The notes below the pieces were generated by a model that had not been told where the DNA came from, did no database searches, and worked only from the letters and a program-made list of their open reading frames with translations. 64,000 nucleotides of DNA from Rhizobium sp. BT04 (GTDB taxonomy: Bacteria; Pseudomonadota; Alphaproteobacteria; Rhizobiales; Rhizobiaceae), in the NCBI RefSeq assembly GCF_030053135.1, contig NZ_CP125652.1:2266001-2330000 (forward strand), in the 5' to 3' direction. A program made the position numbers and the translations under genes. This document shows, piece after piece, positions 1 through 8,036 of this stretch; the first letter of the stretch is position 1, and every line of letters begins with the position of its first letter.

Positions 1-343
1 CCTGCCTGGGCCCATTCCCCTTGACCAGAAGTGCGTCGAACCCGGAACTACGTTCAAGACGGCAGGCGCTCGATGAGCGCCTGCCGCCGTCATGTCACAT
101 CGGTTCGTTGTCGATGTCGGCATCCCAAGCCATCCGGGCCTTGTATCCAGTCAGTTCAAAAAACCTTCCGCTCATTCGCCACCGATCGCCGATCCGGCCG
201 TCGACGAAATCGTGATGCCGTCGATAACAGAGCCAAATTCGGACACAGAACCATGCCATGGCGAACCGAGGCTGAGGCACTGATTCGCTTCGCCAGAATA
301 TGGCGCCAGGACGTGGCGTCACGACATGGGGTTTGAGATCGAA
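1..343. other. Left-edge stretch without a convincing gene
   Basis: I see no recognisable gene here. A perfect 10-bp hairpin with a 5-nt loop lies at 61-85 (arm GGCAGGCGCT) but has no T-run, so it may be the end of a transcript entering from the left or just a palindrome. A leftward reading frame ending near 95 could encode about 75 residues, but it has no ribosome binding site and matches nothing I know. Confidence 0.4.
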
Positions 344-838
344 ATGAAATTATCCGCGCTTGTTGCCGCCGCAATTTTTTCCACCGCCCTCGCCTTGCCG
401 GCCTCGGCAGCGCCGGCTGCTCCTGCCGAGACATTCCCCGGCGCGCCGGGCGTCATTACGCTTTCCGGCAAATGCGCCAAGCTTGTTGTCGCCAAGTTCG
501 ACGCCACCAAGGGCTGCAAGAACGAGCTTGCCAGCGTCACGCTGGCCAACGGCCTGGTCACCTTCATCTTCACCTCGGATGGCAAGGCGCTCGGCTTCCA
601 GGGCGATGGCAGCGGCATCAAGCCCGCTTCCAACGGCAATGCCCGCCTGCCGCTCAGCCTCGTCACCACGGGTGTCGGCAACAAGATGACCGGGGAGGTC
701 AAGGTCGCCGGCTTCTGCACCTTCGGCAATCCCTATTCCGGCAAGCCGATCGCGATCGAATGCACGGCCGAAAGCAAGGATTCCTCCTTTACCGGCAGCT
801 TCCGCACCGGCGGCAAGCTGGTGAAAAAGGGCAAATAG
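344..838 (+). CDS. Small secreted protein of unknown function
   Basis: The product is about 164 residues. It starts with a clear Sec signal peptide (MKLSALVAAAIFSTALALPASA, cleavage after about residue 22), so a periplasmic or exported location is likely. The mature part is rich in Gly, Thr and Lys, has four cysteines (two in GKC and KGC, one in GFCTFG, one in IEC) that could form two disulfides, and ends in a basic tail. I do not recognise a domain. An in-frame ATG at 326 exists; 344 is preferred because the signal peptide begins there. The next gene ends 10 bp away on the opposite strand, so it is monocistronic. Confidence 0.7.
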   Translation: MKLSALVAAAIFSTALALPASAAPAAPAETFPGAPGVITLSGKCAKLVVAKFDATKGCKNELASVTLANGLVTFIFTSDGKALGFQGDGSGIKPASNGNARLPLSLVTTGVGNKMTGEVKVAGFCTFGNPYSGKPIAIECTAESKDSSFTGSFRTGGKLVKKGK

Positions 839-848
839 CCACCGTCCC

Positions 849-1571
849 TCAGGCGCACCAGGCGCCGCCGGCAGCCCCCGGTTTGCGTGCCAGCCCCTCA
901 TTGATCAGCTGCGCGCCGAAAGAGCGCCCGTCACGCGAGACGACGCGCGGTGCGCCCGAGGGATCGGTCTTACCCGCCGCATTCATGGTGAAGGGGCCGG
1001 CGTTCAGAAGCCCGAGCAGACGCGACTTGGCGGCAAAGGCGACCCGGCGCTCGCCGTCACAGCGCGCCTGGTCGACGACAGGGCTTGCCATATCGGCGAT
1101 GACGATCTTCTCGCCTTTGTACCAGAAGACGCCGCCGTCGCCGACGCAATTGATATGCGCACCCTGTCCGCAATAGCCGAAGGCCGCCGTCCCCGTTTCC
1201 GCAACGCCTGAAGAGGCCGGAACGACCGCCTTGACCGGCTGGATGGCCGGTGTCGGGATCGTCGCCGGTGGCAATATCTGCGACTGTGGCACCGGCGGCG
1301 CGGCTTTCGGCGTGGGTGTGGCCAGCGCCACCTGCTTCGGCGGCACATCCTTCCTGACCGGAGGTTTCGGCTCCGCCGTTTCCTCCATGACCGGCACCGA
1401 TTGCCTTGCAAGCATCGGCTGGATCTTCTTCCAGTTGTCGTGGGCAACGATGCCGCCGATTGCGGCAATGCCGATCACCGCCCAGGGCAATAATCCACCA
1501 CCGCTGCTGCGGGCTTTGCTCTTTCCTCTCGCCGGCGCCTTGCGGCGGCCGCGTGTCGCTGTCTTGGCCAT
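849..1571 (-). CDS. Membrane-anchored SNase-like (thermonuclease-fold) protein with lost catalytic residues
   Basis: The protein has about 240 residues. It has a basic N-terminus (MAKTATRGRRKAPARGKSK), one membrane helix at about 27-44, a Pro/Ala-rich linker to about 125 and a C-terminal domain of about 110 residues. That domain follows the staphylococcal-nuclease pattern of short rhizobial thermonuclease-family proteins (FWYKGEKI, LLNAGPF, DGRSFGAQLINEGLA). The usual active-site positions look altered: family members read KIRIAD and TPE, while this one reads KIVIAD and SPVV. A structural or inactive role is therefore likely. The frame is open to 1832, but the basic head at 1571 is the natural start. 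It is divergent from the MgtC gene. Confidence 0.65.
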   Translation of the reverse strand: MAKTATRGRRKAPARGKSKARSSGGGLLPWAVIGIAAIGGIVAHDNWKKIQPMLARQSVPVMEETAEPKPPVRKDVPPKQVALATPTPKAAPPVPQSQILPPATIPTPAIQPVKAVVPASSGVAETGTAAFGYCGQGAHINCVGDGGVFWYKGEKIVIADMASPVVDQARCDGERRVAFAAKSRLLGLLNAGPFTMNAAGKTDPSGAPRVVSRDGRSFGAQLINEGLARKPGAAGGAWCA

Positions 1572-1815
1572 CTGTCCGATTCCCGTGAGGCCGCAATTAT
1601 CGCCGCCCAATCCTTTCTGAAAGGTTGGCGCCGCAGCAGGATGATGCTTGATCGCCGATCTTTGGTTCGATGACATGCAATCGCCGGGGCTGCGTCGAAA
1701 AAGTCGCGCAACGCTGGAGCGCAACGACCGACCCGCTTGAGTGAAAAAAGCTGAACAAATTCCGCGCCCATACGTTAGCCAGCGAAAAATTCCGTATGTT
1801 CCAGGGGGAAAATCC

Positions 1816-2328
1816 ATGGATCTGATCATCACCGACCTGGTACCGGCGTCGCGTATCCACTATCCGGTCATCTTCGCCCGCCTGCTCGGCGCTATCGTCT
1901 TCGGCGGGCTGATCGGCTTCGAGCGTGAGGCCCGCGACCGCCCGGCAGGCTTCCGGACCCATATCCTGATCAGTCTTGCCGCGGCCCTCTTCGCCATCAT
2001 TTCGATCGAGGCCGTGCACATGCCGGGTTTTTCCGATGACGAGCAGGTGCGCATCGATCCCCTGCGCGTCATCGAAGCCGTAACCGCCGGCGTCGCCTTC
2101 CTTGCTGCCGGCATGATCGTCTTTGCAAGAGGCCGGGTGCACGGGCTGACGACGGGGGCCGGCATGTGGCTTTCCGGCGCGATCGGCCTCGCCATGGGCT
2201 TCGGTTATTGGCCGATCGCCTTCTTCACGACGCTGGCGGCCATCTGCGTGCTCTTCGCCTTCGGTAAGCTCGAACAACGGTTCGGCTACAATTCCGGACA
2301 GCGTGTCGATCGGGACAAAGGCCAATAA
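1816..2328 (+). CDS. MgtC/SapB-family membrane protein
   Basis: The product is about 170 residues. The hallmark MgtC N-terminus is present: RLLGAIVFGGLIGFERE followed by ARDRPAGFRTHILISLAAALF, then further helices (AGVAFLAAGMIVFARG, LTTGAGMWLSGAIGLAMGFG). MgtC proteins sit in the inner membrane and are linked to growth in low magnesium, acid or inside hosts; in pathogens MgtC inhibits the ATP synthase. The length is that of the short form lacking the long C-terminal domain. ATG 1816 follows an AGGGGGAA ribosome binding site 5 bp upstream, which decides it against the upstream in-frame start at 1741. A hairpin at 2332-2356 follows the stop directly. Confidence 0.88.
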   Translation: MDLIITDLVPASRIHYPVIFARLLGAIVFGGLIGFEREARDRPAGFRTHILISLAAALFAIISIEAVHMPGFSDDEQVRIDPLRVIEAVTAGVAFLAAGMIVFARGRVHGLTTGAGMWLSGAIGLAMGFGYWPIAFFTTLAAICVLFAFGKLEQRFGYNSGQRVDRDKGQ

Positions 2329-2331
2329 AAC

Positions 2332-2356
2332 GGCGCCCGGCATCGTGCCGGGCGCC
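2332..2356 (+). terminator. GC hairpin after mgtC-like gene
   Basis: An 11-bp perfect stem (GGCGCCCGGCA / TGCCGGGCGCC) with a 3-nt loop starts 3 bp after the MgtC stop codon. There is no T-run after it, so termination efficiency is uncertain, but its position fits a transcript 3' end. Confidence 0.55.
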
Positions 2357-2380
2357 CCTATCGGCGTTAATCTCTGTTGC

Positions 2381-2560
2381 TCACTCGGAGCGTGCGACCG
2401 AAGGATCGTTTCTTCCAGCCGCTGCCGTGCCGTCCATGGACGCGGCAAGCGGTTTCTGGCGTTTGCCGATATTGATGCGCTCGTCCGCCGCCTCGCGGAC
2501 CGCCTGCCATTCATTTTCGTGCCGGATGAAAATCTCGCGGGGCACAAAGTTGATCGTCAT
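2381..2560 (-). CDS. Small hypothetical protein (59 aa)
   Basis: A 59-residue product beginning MTINFVPREIFIRHENEW. It is hydrophilic and charged, with no signal peptide or membrane helix, and ends SVARSE. ATG 2560 is preceded on the minus strand by a good ribosome binding site (TTGAAGGGTGAG), which supports real translation and argues against the longer in-frame start at 2677. It lies 58 bp downstream of another small leftward ORF (2619-2849), so the two are probably cotranscribed. I do not recognise the family. Confidence 0.55.
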   Translation of the reverse strand: MTINFVPREIFIRHENEWQAVREAADERINIGKRQKPLAASMDGTAAAGRNDPSVARSE

Positions 2561-2618
2561 ATGTTTCTCACCCTTCAAATTTAGCGTCGGCGCGTCAAAG
2601 AGGCTTCCCGAATGCTGG

Positions 2619-2849
2619 TCATTTCTTGGTCTCTGTATTGCCTTTGATGTCGGGACCACCCTTGGAAAGATCTGCACCGCTAACGTGGGCCGGCACGTGA
2701 ATGTCGTGATAGACGCCGGGCGTCAGCGTCAGGTCGACATGATGCGGCGGCAGCACCTGCGCCTTCTGCATGCGGTTCGGCTTTGCCCGCTTCATGCGGT
2801 CGGACGCCTCCGTGCGTTTGTCGGGAATATGGGTCGAAGTGTGCATCAT
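2619..2849 (-). CDS. Small hypothetical protein (76 aa)
   Basis: A 76-residue product, His/Pro/Lys-rich, with the stretch VLPPHHVDLTLTPGVYHDIH in its centre and a basic end. There is no signal peptide or membrane segment. A strong AAAAGGAGG site lies just upstream of the tandem ATGs at 2849 and 2846, which is the best reason to accept it. It leads a likely two-gene leftward unit with the 59-aa ORF. I do not recognise a domain. Confidence 0.55.
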   Translation of the reverse strand: MMHTSTHIPDKRTEASDRMKRAKPNRMQKAQVLPPHHVDLTLTPGVYHDIHVPAHVSGADLSKGGPDIKGNTETKK

Positions 2850-2939
2850 CGGCCTCCTTTTTTAAGCTCAACCAGAGCCTAACGGGCAGGCACCGGGATG
2901 GTTCCCAAAAAAATCACCTGATCTCGAAGGGCGGCCGGC

Positions 2940-2968
2940 CTTGACTGGCTGGGGAAGTTCATTACCTA
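2940..2968 (+). promoter_or_regulatory. Candidate sigma-70 promoter for the RNA at 2975-3095
   Basis: A rhizobial-type -35 box CTTGAC at 2940-2945 is followed, after exactly 17 bp, by TACCTA at 2963-2968 (rhizobial consensus CTTGAC-N17-CTATAT). The predicted transcription start is about 2975, immediately upstream of a folded segment that ends in a terminator. Confidence 0.5.
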
Positions 2969-2974
2969 GGGCCT

Positions 2975-3095
2975 ATCCCGCAGCCTTCCAGACATCGGCT
3001 GACGGGGAACTTTGGTGCCGGGCCCCTCTGGCGAGAGTTTTTAACGGCGCTCTCGTGATGTCGGTACCGCCTGCAGCTTAGCCGGCGGATTTTTC
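2975..3095 (+). ncRNA. Candidate small RNA (or structured leader) with intrinsic terminator
   Basis: This intergenic stretch can fold as a three-way junction. A closing helix GACATC/GATGTC (2991-2996 with 3057-3062) encloses a GGGG/CCCC hairpin (3004-3007 with 3023-3026) and a CGAGAG/CTCTCG hairpin (3032-3037 with 3050-3055). A terminator follows: CCGCC at 3067-3071 pairs with GGCGG at 3084-3088, then T5. With the promoter at 2940-2968 this makes a compact RNA of about 120 nt. The DUF475/TerC-like gene starts 109 bp further on, so it could instead be a leader of that gene. I could not match it to a known RNA family by eye. Confidence 0.45.
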
Positions 3096-3203
3096 ATCGA
3101 TGAACAAGCTCACCATGCCTGACCCGCATGCCCGTGGTGGCGTGCCGCGTCTTTCCGATATAACCACCCTCGTCAACACGATTTGCGGCCGCGAGGTGCG
3201 GCC

Positions 3204-4292
3204 ATGAACCAGCCCGCGACCCCATCCTCGCTCAGCTATTTCCGCTGGGCCTTCATCGTCACTGCCCTCGGCCTCGTTGTTGGCGCCGTGCTCGGTTGGC
3301 AGACCACAGGCACGATCGGCGGCATGGCGACCGTCTTCTTCATCTGCACCGTGCTTGCGGTGCTGGAGATTTCGCTGTCCTTCGACAATGCCATCGTCAA
3401 TGCCAACAAGCTGAAGGAGATGACGCCGGTCTGGCAGAAGCGCTTCCTCACCTGGGGCATCATCATCGCCGTCTTCGGCATGCGCATCGTCTTCCCGCTG
3501 GCGATCGTCGCCATCGCGGCACAGATCGGCCCCTGGGATGCTCTGGTGCTTGCCGCCCGCGAGCCGGCCGAATATGCCCGCATCATGAACGATGCGCATC
3601 TGCCGATCGCAGCCTTCGGCGGCACCTTCCTGATGATGGTCGGCCTCAACTACTTCTTCGACCACAAGAAGGAAATCCACTGGCTTCCGGGCCTGGAAAG
3701 GGTGATGGCGCGTTCGGCCACCATCAAGGGCATCGAGATCGCCTTCGTGCTGGCGCTGATGCTGGTTTTCTCCTGGCTGATCGGCGGTGAGGAAGCCACC
3801 GTCTTCGTCCATTGCGCCATCTACGGCCTGCTCACCTTCCTCGCGGTCGAAGTGGTCGGCGGACTGCTCGATGCCTCGCAAAAGACGATGAGCGCTGCCG
3901 CCAAGGGCGGTCTCGGCGCCTTCATCTATCTCGAGGTGCTGGATGCCAGCTTCTCCTTCGACGGCGTCATCGGCGCCTTTGCGCTGACACAGAACCTCTT
4001 CGTCATCGCCATCGGCCTCGGCATCGGCGCCATGTATGTGCGCTCGATGACGATCATGCTGGTGGAAAAGGGAACGCTTGCCGAATACCGCTATCTCGAG
4101 CATGGCGCCTTCTACGCCATCCTGATCCTCTCGGTGATCATGTATGCGCAGACCCTGGTGCACATCCCCGAGGTGATCACCGGCCTCGGCGGGGCGGCGC
4201 TGATCGGCTTGTCGCTCTGGTCGTCCATCCGCCACAACAAGCGTGAGCGGGTGGAAGATCAAGCCGCCGGACAGGAAGAGCTTCACGCCTGA
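3204..4292 (+). CDS. DUF475/TerC-like integral membrane protein
   Basis: The protein has about 362 residues and roughly nine membrane helices. Two inverted, related halves carry the acidic intramembrane signatures LEISLSFDNAIVNANKL (early) and LEVLDASFSFDGVIGAFALT (late). These Asp/Glu-bearing repeats are typical of the DUF475 and TerC group of the LysE/TerC superfamily, membrane proteins linked to metal ion handling. The substrate here is unknown. ATG 3204 (MNQPATPSS) is chosen over an in-frame start at 3183 because the coding-like sequence begins there; the ribosome binding site is weak. A hairpin at 4342-4367 separates it from a convergent small gene. Confidence 0.85.
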   Translation: MNQPATPSSLSYFRWAFIVTALGLVVGAVLGWQTTGTIGGMATVFFICTVLAVLEISLSFDNAIVNANKLKEMTPVWQKRFLTWGIIIAVFGMRIVFPLAIVAIAAQIGPWDALVLAAREPAEYARIMNDAHLPIAAFGGTFLMMVGLNYFFDHKKEIHWLPGLERVMARSATIKGIEIAFVLALMLVFSWLIGGEEATVFVHCAIYGLLTFLAVEVVGGLLDASQKTMSAAAKGGLGAFIYLEVLDASFSFDGVIGAFALTQNLFVIAIGLGIGAMYVRSMTIMLVEKGTLAEYRYLEHGAFYAILILSVIMYAQTLVHIPEVITGLGGAALIGLSLWSSIRHNKRERVEDQAAGQEELHA

Positions 4293-4341
4293 TTTTACGG
4301 GCCGCGGTGCTCGGCACTACGGCACCCTTTCAGAAAAATAA

Positions 4342-4367
4342 AGCCCGCGACCATCCGGTTGCGGGCT
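4342..4367. terminator. Bidirectional hairpin between convergent genes
   Basis: An 11-bp stem (AGCCCGCGACC / GGTTGCGGGCT, one G-T pair) with a 4-nt loop lies between the DUF475 gene and the convergent DUF1127 gene. A/T-rich flanks on both sides fit a shared terminator. Confidence 0.6.
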
Positions 4368-4393
4368 AATTCATTCATGCATGGCTGGAAGGT

Positions 4394-4564
4394 CTAGCGG
4401 ATGACCTGACCGAAGGAGACCGGATCGATGCCGAGTTCCTTAAGGTCGCGGGCACGCGGACGGCGGCCGGCTTCGACGGCGGCGCTGACGGCATTTGCGG
4501 CGCCGAGCGCAGCAAATGCGCGGCCAAGGAAACCGGTATGGATTGAACTGCGGGTAGCGGACAT
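4394..4564 (-). CDS. DUF1127-like micro-protein (56 aa)
   Basis: A 56-residue protein: MSATRSSIHTGFLGRAFAAL, then a helical AANAVSAAVEAGRRPRARDL segment, then KELGIDPVSFGQVIR. The RRPxARDLKxLGIDP pattern is the hallmark of short DUF1127 proteins, which are abundant in Rhizobiaceae; some have been tied to RNA turnover and to carbon and phosphate metabolism. A purine-rich GAGAGAAGAAG tract precedes ATG 4564. An imperfect palindrome at 4584-4599 lies just upstream of the start region and could be regulatory. It stands alone. Confidence 0.8.
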   Translation of the reverse strand: MSATRSSIHTGFLGRAFAALGAANAVSAAVEAGRRPRARDLKELGIDPVSFGQVIR

Positions 4565-4715
4565 TGTCTTCTTCTCTCACTCTATGATTGACCATTCATA
4601 GGTGGGCACCCGAGCGCGCCGCAACAATGCACGTAAAATCACCGCAGCCATGCAAAAAGAAGAGGCCGGCGCATGTCTCCATGGCCGGCCGCGAGGCAGG
4701 GGTAAGGTCGTCTTT

Positions 4716-6233
4716 TTAGTCTTCGTTTGCCGCCAGCTGCGACAGCACCTGGCCGCGGCCGCGCAGCCGCAGGATCAGCGGGATGAGGAAGGCCGCCGCC
4801 GCAACGATGAGCAGACCCGCCGCGATCGGCGACATGACAAGCATCGTCACATCGCCCTGGCTGATCGCCAGCGCCCGGCGCAGCTGCTGCTCGGCAAGCG
4901 GCCCGAGGATCAGGCCGACGACGGTGGGAGCGATCGGATAGCCGAAGAGCCGCATCACATAGCCGAGCAAGCCAAAGGTGAGCAACATGCCGAGCTCGAA
5001 CACCGATGGATTGGCACCGATCGTTCCAAGCGTCGCAAACAGCAGGATGCCCGCATAGAGCCATGGCTTGGGAATGGTCAGCAACCGCACCCAGAGCCCG
5101 ATCATCGGCAGGTTCAGCACCAACAGCATCGCATTGGCGATGAGCAGGCTGGCGATCAGTCCCCAGACGAGCTGCGGATTGGTGGCAAACAGCAGCGGCC
5201 CCGGCTGCAAGCCGTATTGCTGGAAGCCGGCCAGCATGATCGCCGCCGTCGCCGTCGTCGGCAGGCCAAGTGTCAGAAGCGGCACCAGCGTGCCGGCGGC
5301 CGACGCGTTGTTCGCTGCCTCGGGACCGGCCACGCCTTCGATCGCGCCATGGCCGAATTCCTCCGGATTCTTCGCCAGCCGCTTTTCGGTCGCATAGGAG
5401 AGGAAGGTGCCGATTTCGGCGCCGCCCGCCGGCATCGCGCCGATCGGGAAACCGATCAGCGTGCCGCGCAGCCAGGGCTTCCACGAGCGCGCCCAGTCCT
5501 CAGCGGTCATCCAGAGCGAACCCTTGACCGCCTCGACCTTCTCGGCGATCCGGTTGCCCTGCGCGGCGATATAAAGCGTCTCGCCGATCGCAAACATCGC
5601 CACGGCAAGCGTCGTCACCTCGACACCGTCGAGCAGGTCGGGAATGCCGAAGGACAGCCGCGCCTGCCCGGTCTGCTGGTCGATGCCGACCATGGCGAGC
5701 GCAAAACCGATAAACAGCGAGGTCAGCCCTCTCAATGCCGAATCGCCGAAGGCCGAGGAGACGGTGACGAAGGCAAGCACCATCAGCGCGAAATATTCGC
5801 GCGGCCCGAAGACCAGCGCCAGCTTGACGATATAGGGCGCGATGAAGGCAAGCCCGAGCGTGGCGATCAAGCCGGCGACGAAGGAGCCGATCGCCGCTGT
5901 CGCCAGCGCCGGTCCGCCACGCCCGGCGCGCGCCATCTTGTTGCCCTCGAGCGCGGTGACGATCGAGGCGCTTTCACCCGGCGTGTTGAGCAGGATCGAG
6001 GTCGTCGAACCGCCATACATGCCGCCGTAATAGATGCCGGCGAACATGATCAGCGAACCGCCGGGATCGAGCTTGTAGGTGACCGGCAACAGCAGCGCCA
6101 CGGTGAGTGCCGGGCCGATGCCGGGAAGCACGCCGACGGCGGTGCCGAGCGTCACGCCGACCAGCGCATAAACCAGGTTCATCGGCTGCATCGCAACCAG
6201 GATACCCTGCCATAGGAATTCGAATGTGCTCAT
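4716..6233 (-). CDS. tctA: Tripartite tricarboxylate transporter large permease TctA
   Basis: The 505-residue polytopic membrane protein has the TctA family signatures [37 protein letters not shown] and [19 protein letters not shown], and about 11-12 helices. TctA is the main transmembrane channel of the TctABC secondary transporters, which take up citrate and other carboxylates using a periplasmic receptor and a cation gradient. It is the last gene of the leftward unit tctC-tctB-tctA. ATG 6233 ([10 protein letters not shown]) is the family start; the frame is open to 6263. The substrate cannot be read from the sequence. Confidence 0.93.
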   Translation of the reverse strand: MSTFEFLWQGILVAMQPMNLVYALVGVTLGTAVGVLPGIGPALTVALLLPVTYKLDPGGSLIMFAGIYYGGMYGGSTTSILLNTPGESASIVTALEGNKMARAGRGGPALATAAIGSFVAGLIATLGLAFIAPYIVKLALVFGPREYFALMVLAFVTVSSAFGDSALRGLTSLFIGFALAMVGIDQQTGQARLSFGIPDLLDGVEVTTLAVAMFAIGETLYIAAQGNRIAEKVEAVKGSLWMTAEDWARSWKPWLRGTLIGFPIGAMPAGGAEIGTFLSYATEKRLAKNPEEFGHGAIEGVAGPEAANNASAAGTLVPLLTLGLPTTATAAIMLAGFQQYGLQPGPLLFATNPQLVWGLIASLLIANAMLLVLNLPMIGLWVRLLTIPKPWLYAGILLFATLGTIGANPSVFELGMLLTFGLLGYVMRLFGYPIAPTVVGLILGPLAEQQLRRALAISQGDVTMLVMSPIAAGLLIVAAAAFLIPLILRLRGRGQVLSQLAANED

Positions 6234-6321
6234 CTTGGTGTCCCAAGCGGCGTTCCCGACCATCCGATTTCGGGGTCAGGCGCCGCGCAAAATCAAAAGA
6301 GCTGACAGCGCGTCCGCGCGG

Positions 6322-6813
6322 TCAGAAGAACAGATGTTCGAGCGGGCCGGCGGGCAGCGTCAGTTGCAGCAGCTGCGAGAAGATTGCCCAGACGGCGAAG
6401 CTGAAGACGATGCCAAGCGGCAGCGAGATCCAGAGCTTGCGTTTGCCGAAGCCGCGTGCCGTCAGCGCGAAGAGGATGCCGGTCGCGATCGAGAAGCCGG
6501 CGACGCGCAAAAGCAGCATCTGGCCGGCAAGACCGGCGACGATCCAGATGACGGGTGCGACTTCCTGGCGGTCACGTTCCGGAAAATCGCCGCGCCAGGC
6601 TTCGAAGGCGGTCCAGATCCCGAGACAGAAGAGGCCGAACGCCACCACTTGCGGCACGGTCGCCGGACCGATGCGGTCGTACTGCGCAATGGTTTTCAGA
6701 TGCAGGGCATCCCAGGCCATCACGCCGGCGACGACGAAGAGGAAAACGGCAATGATGAACGCCGCCCAATCAGGGCGGCGCTCGGTTGCCGAGGAGGTGT
6801 TATCCTCGCTCAT
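6322..6813 (-). CDS. tctB: Tripartite tricarboxylate transporter small permease TctB
   Basis: A 163-residue protein with four predicted helices: about 16-32, 45-63, 84-108 with the LAGQMLLLRVAG segment, and about 130-148 (ISLPLGIVFSFAVWAIFSQL). This is the usual size and layout of TctB. Its start codon overlaps the tctC stop by 4 bp (ATGA), indicating translational coupling, and tctA follows after about 90 bp. It acts in the inner membrane as partner of TctA. Confidence 0.9.
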   Translation of the reverse strand: MSEDNTSSATERRPDWAAFIIAVFLFVVAGVMAWDALHLKTIAQYDRIGPATVPQVVAFGLFCLGIWTAFEAWRGDFPERDRQEVAPVIWIVAGLAGQMLLLRVAGFSIATGILFALTARGFGKRKLWISLPLGIVFSFAVWAIFSQLLQLTLPAGPLEHLFF

Positions 6814-7754
6814 TGAACAAGTCCGATATCTTTGAGAATGCCTTCAGTGGCGGAGACATCCTTCTCGAGCTGCGCCTTGAAGGCGTCGCCGGACAGATAG
6901 GTGTCGGCCCAGCCCTTGGTCTTCAAGGTTTCCTGCCAGGTGGCGGAGCTATGCAGCTTCTCGAAATCGGCGGTGACGCTTGCCACCTGCTCGGCCGACA
7001 GGCCGGGCGCAGCGGCAACCATGCGCCAGTTCTGGATGGTGACGTCGGTGCCGGCTTCCTTCAGCGTCGGGGCATCGACGCCGTCGATACGCTTGTCGCT
7101 CGATACGGCGAGAAGACGGAGCGTGCCGGATTTCACCTGCGATTCGAACTCGCTGTAGCTCGAGACGCCTGCTGTGACCTGGCCGCCGAGAATGGCGGCG
7201 AGCGCCTCACCGCCGCCGGAGAAGGCGACATAGTTGATCTTCGTCGGATCGACGCCGGAGGCCTTGGCGATCAGGCCGACCGTGATGTGGTCGGTACCGC
7301 CGGCCGAACCGCCGCCCCAGGAAACCGAACCCGGATCCTTCTTCAGCGCCGCGACCAGATCGGCCATGGTCTTGATCTCGGAAGAAGCGGGAACGACGAC
7401 GGCTTCATATTCGCCGGTCAGGCGGGCGATCGGCGTAACGTCCTTGAGCGTCACCGGCGATTTGTTGGTGAGAATTGCGCCGACCATGACATAGCCGCCG
7501 ACGATCAGCGAGTTCGGATTGCCGGCAGCCTGGCTGCTGAACTGTGCAAGGCCGATGGTGCCGCCGGCGCCCGGAACGTTCTGGACCTGCACGTTGCCGG
7601 AGATTTTCTCCTGCTGCAATGCGGTCTGCAGCGAACGGGCCGTCTGGTCCCAGCCGCCGCCCGGAGCGGCAGGCGCGATGATGGTGTAGTCGGCCGCATA
7701 GGCCGGCAGCGCGATGGTCGCGGCAAGAAGGGTTGCGATGAATGTATGCTTCAC
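6810..7754 (-). CDS. tctC: Tripartite tricarboxylate transporter receptor TctC (Bug family)
   Basis: The 314-residue protein has a signal peptide ([20 protein letters not shown]) and Bug-family signatures: [17 protein letters not shown] near the mature N-terminus, [14 protein letters not shown], and a later [12 protein letters not shown] segment. Bug/TctC proteins bind carboxylates in the periplasm and deliver them to TctAB. This is the first gene of the operon; its upstream 282 bp contains 9-bp direct repeats listed separately. Such operons are classically controlled by TctD/TctE, and a TctDE-like pair lies at 12665-14721. Confidence 0.92.
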   Translation of the reverse strand: MKHTFIATLLAATIALPAYAADYTIIAPAAPGGGWDQTARSLQTALQQEKISGNVQVQNVPGAGGTIGLAQFSSQAAGNPNSLIVGGYVMVGAILTNKSPVTLKDVTPIARLTGEYEAVVVPASSEIKTMADLVAALKKDPGSVSWGGGSAGGTDHITVGLIAKASGVDPTKINYVAFSGGGEALAAILGGQVTAGVSSYSEFESQVKSGTLRLLAVSSDKRIDGVDAPTLKEAGTDVTIQNWRMVAAAPGLSAEQVASVTADFEKLHSSATWQETLKTKGWADTYLSGDAFKAQLEKDVSATEGILKDIGLVQ

Positions 7755-7919
7755 GATGTGTCCTCCGTGGGCGGCTGAGCAAACCGCCTGTTATTCTCCA
7801 GGGAATCGGGAGGAATGGCTGATCAGCGGACACAAATGTCCTGAATGACGAGCGGAATACCTCCCAAAGCTTCAGCTCTCCGCCTCCACGGAGAAGAAGT
7901 AGCCAAAGCGACCACAACA

Positions 7920-7939
7920 AGCTGTCATTTAGCTGACAT
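7920..7939. promoter_or_regulatory. Direct repeats upstream of tctC, candidate response-regulator site
   Basis: AGCTGTCAT (7920-7928) and AGCTGACAT (7931-7939) are 11 bp apart, about one helix turn. A third copy, AGCTGACAT, lies at 8026-8034. OmpR-family regulators typically bind such tandem direct repeats. A GGACA-CAAA-TGTCC inverted repeat lies at 7828-7841. Binding by the TctD-like regulator is inference. Confidence 0.35.
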
Positions 7940-8036
7940 CGGCGAGATATCCAGAAGCACAGGACACTTTTTTGCCGTAATTGGCGGGTGGCGGTCCAAT
8001 TTCCGGTTTAAAGTAAACGGTTGCAAGCTGACATCT

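Larger units (their letters stand above)
2850..3203. other. Intergenic region holding the candidate RNA
   Basis: This 354-bp gap between the leftward 76-aa ORF and the rightward DUF475 gene contains no coding frame I accept. It holds the promoter, folded RNA and terminator listed separately. The remainder (2850-2939 and 3096-3203) shows nothing further. Confidence 0.6.

Noticed and set aside
95..322. Leftward 75-codon frame at the left edge
   Set aside because: Its last part reads somewhat protein-like, but there is no ribosome binding site and no family; too weak to list as a gene.
4602..6215. Rightward frame of 537 codons opposite tctA
   Set aside because: Composition is Arg/Gln/Asp-rich shadow sequence, while the minus strand shows clear TctA motifs.
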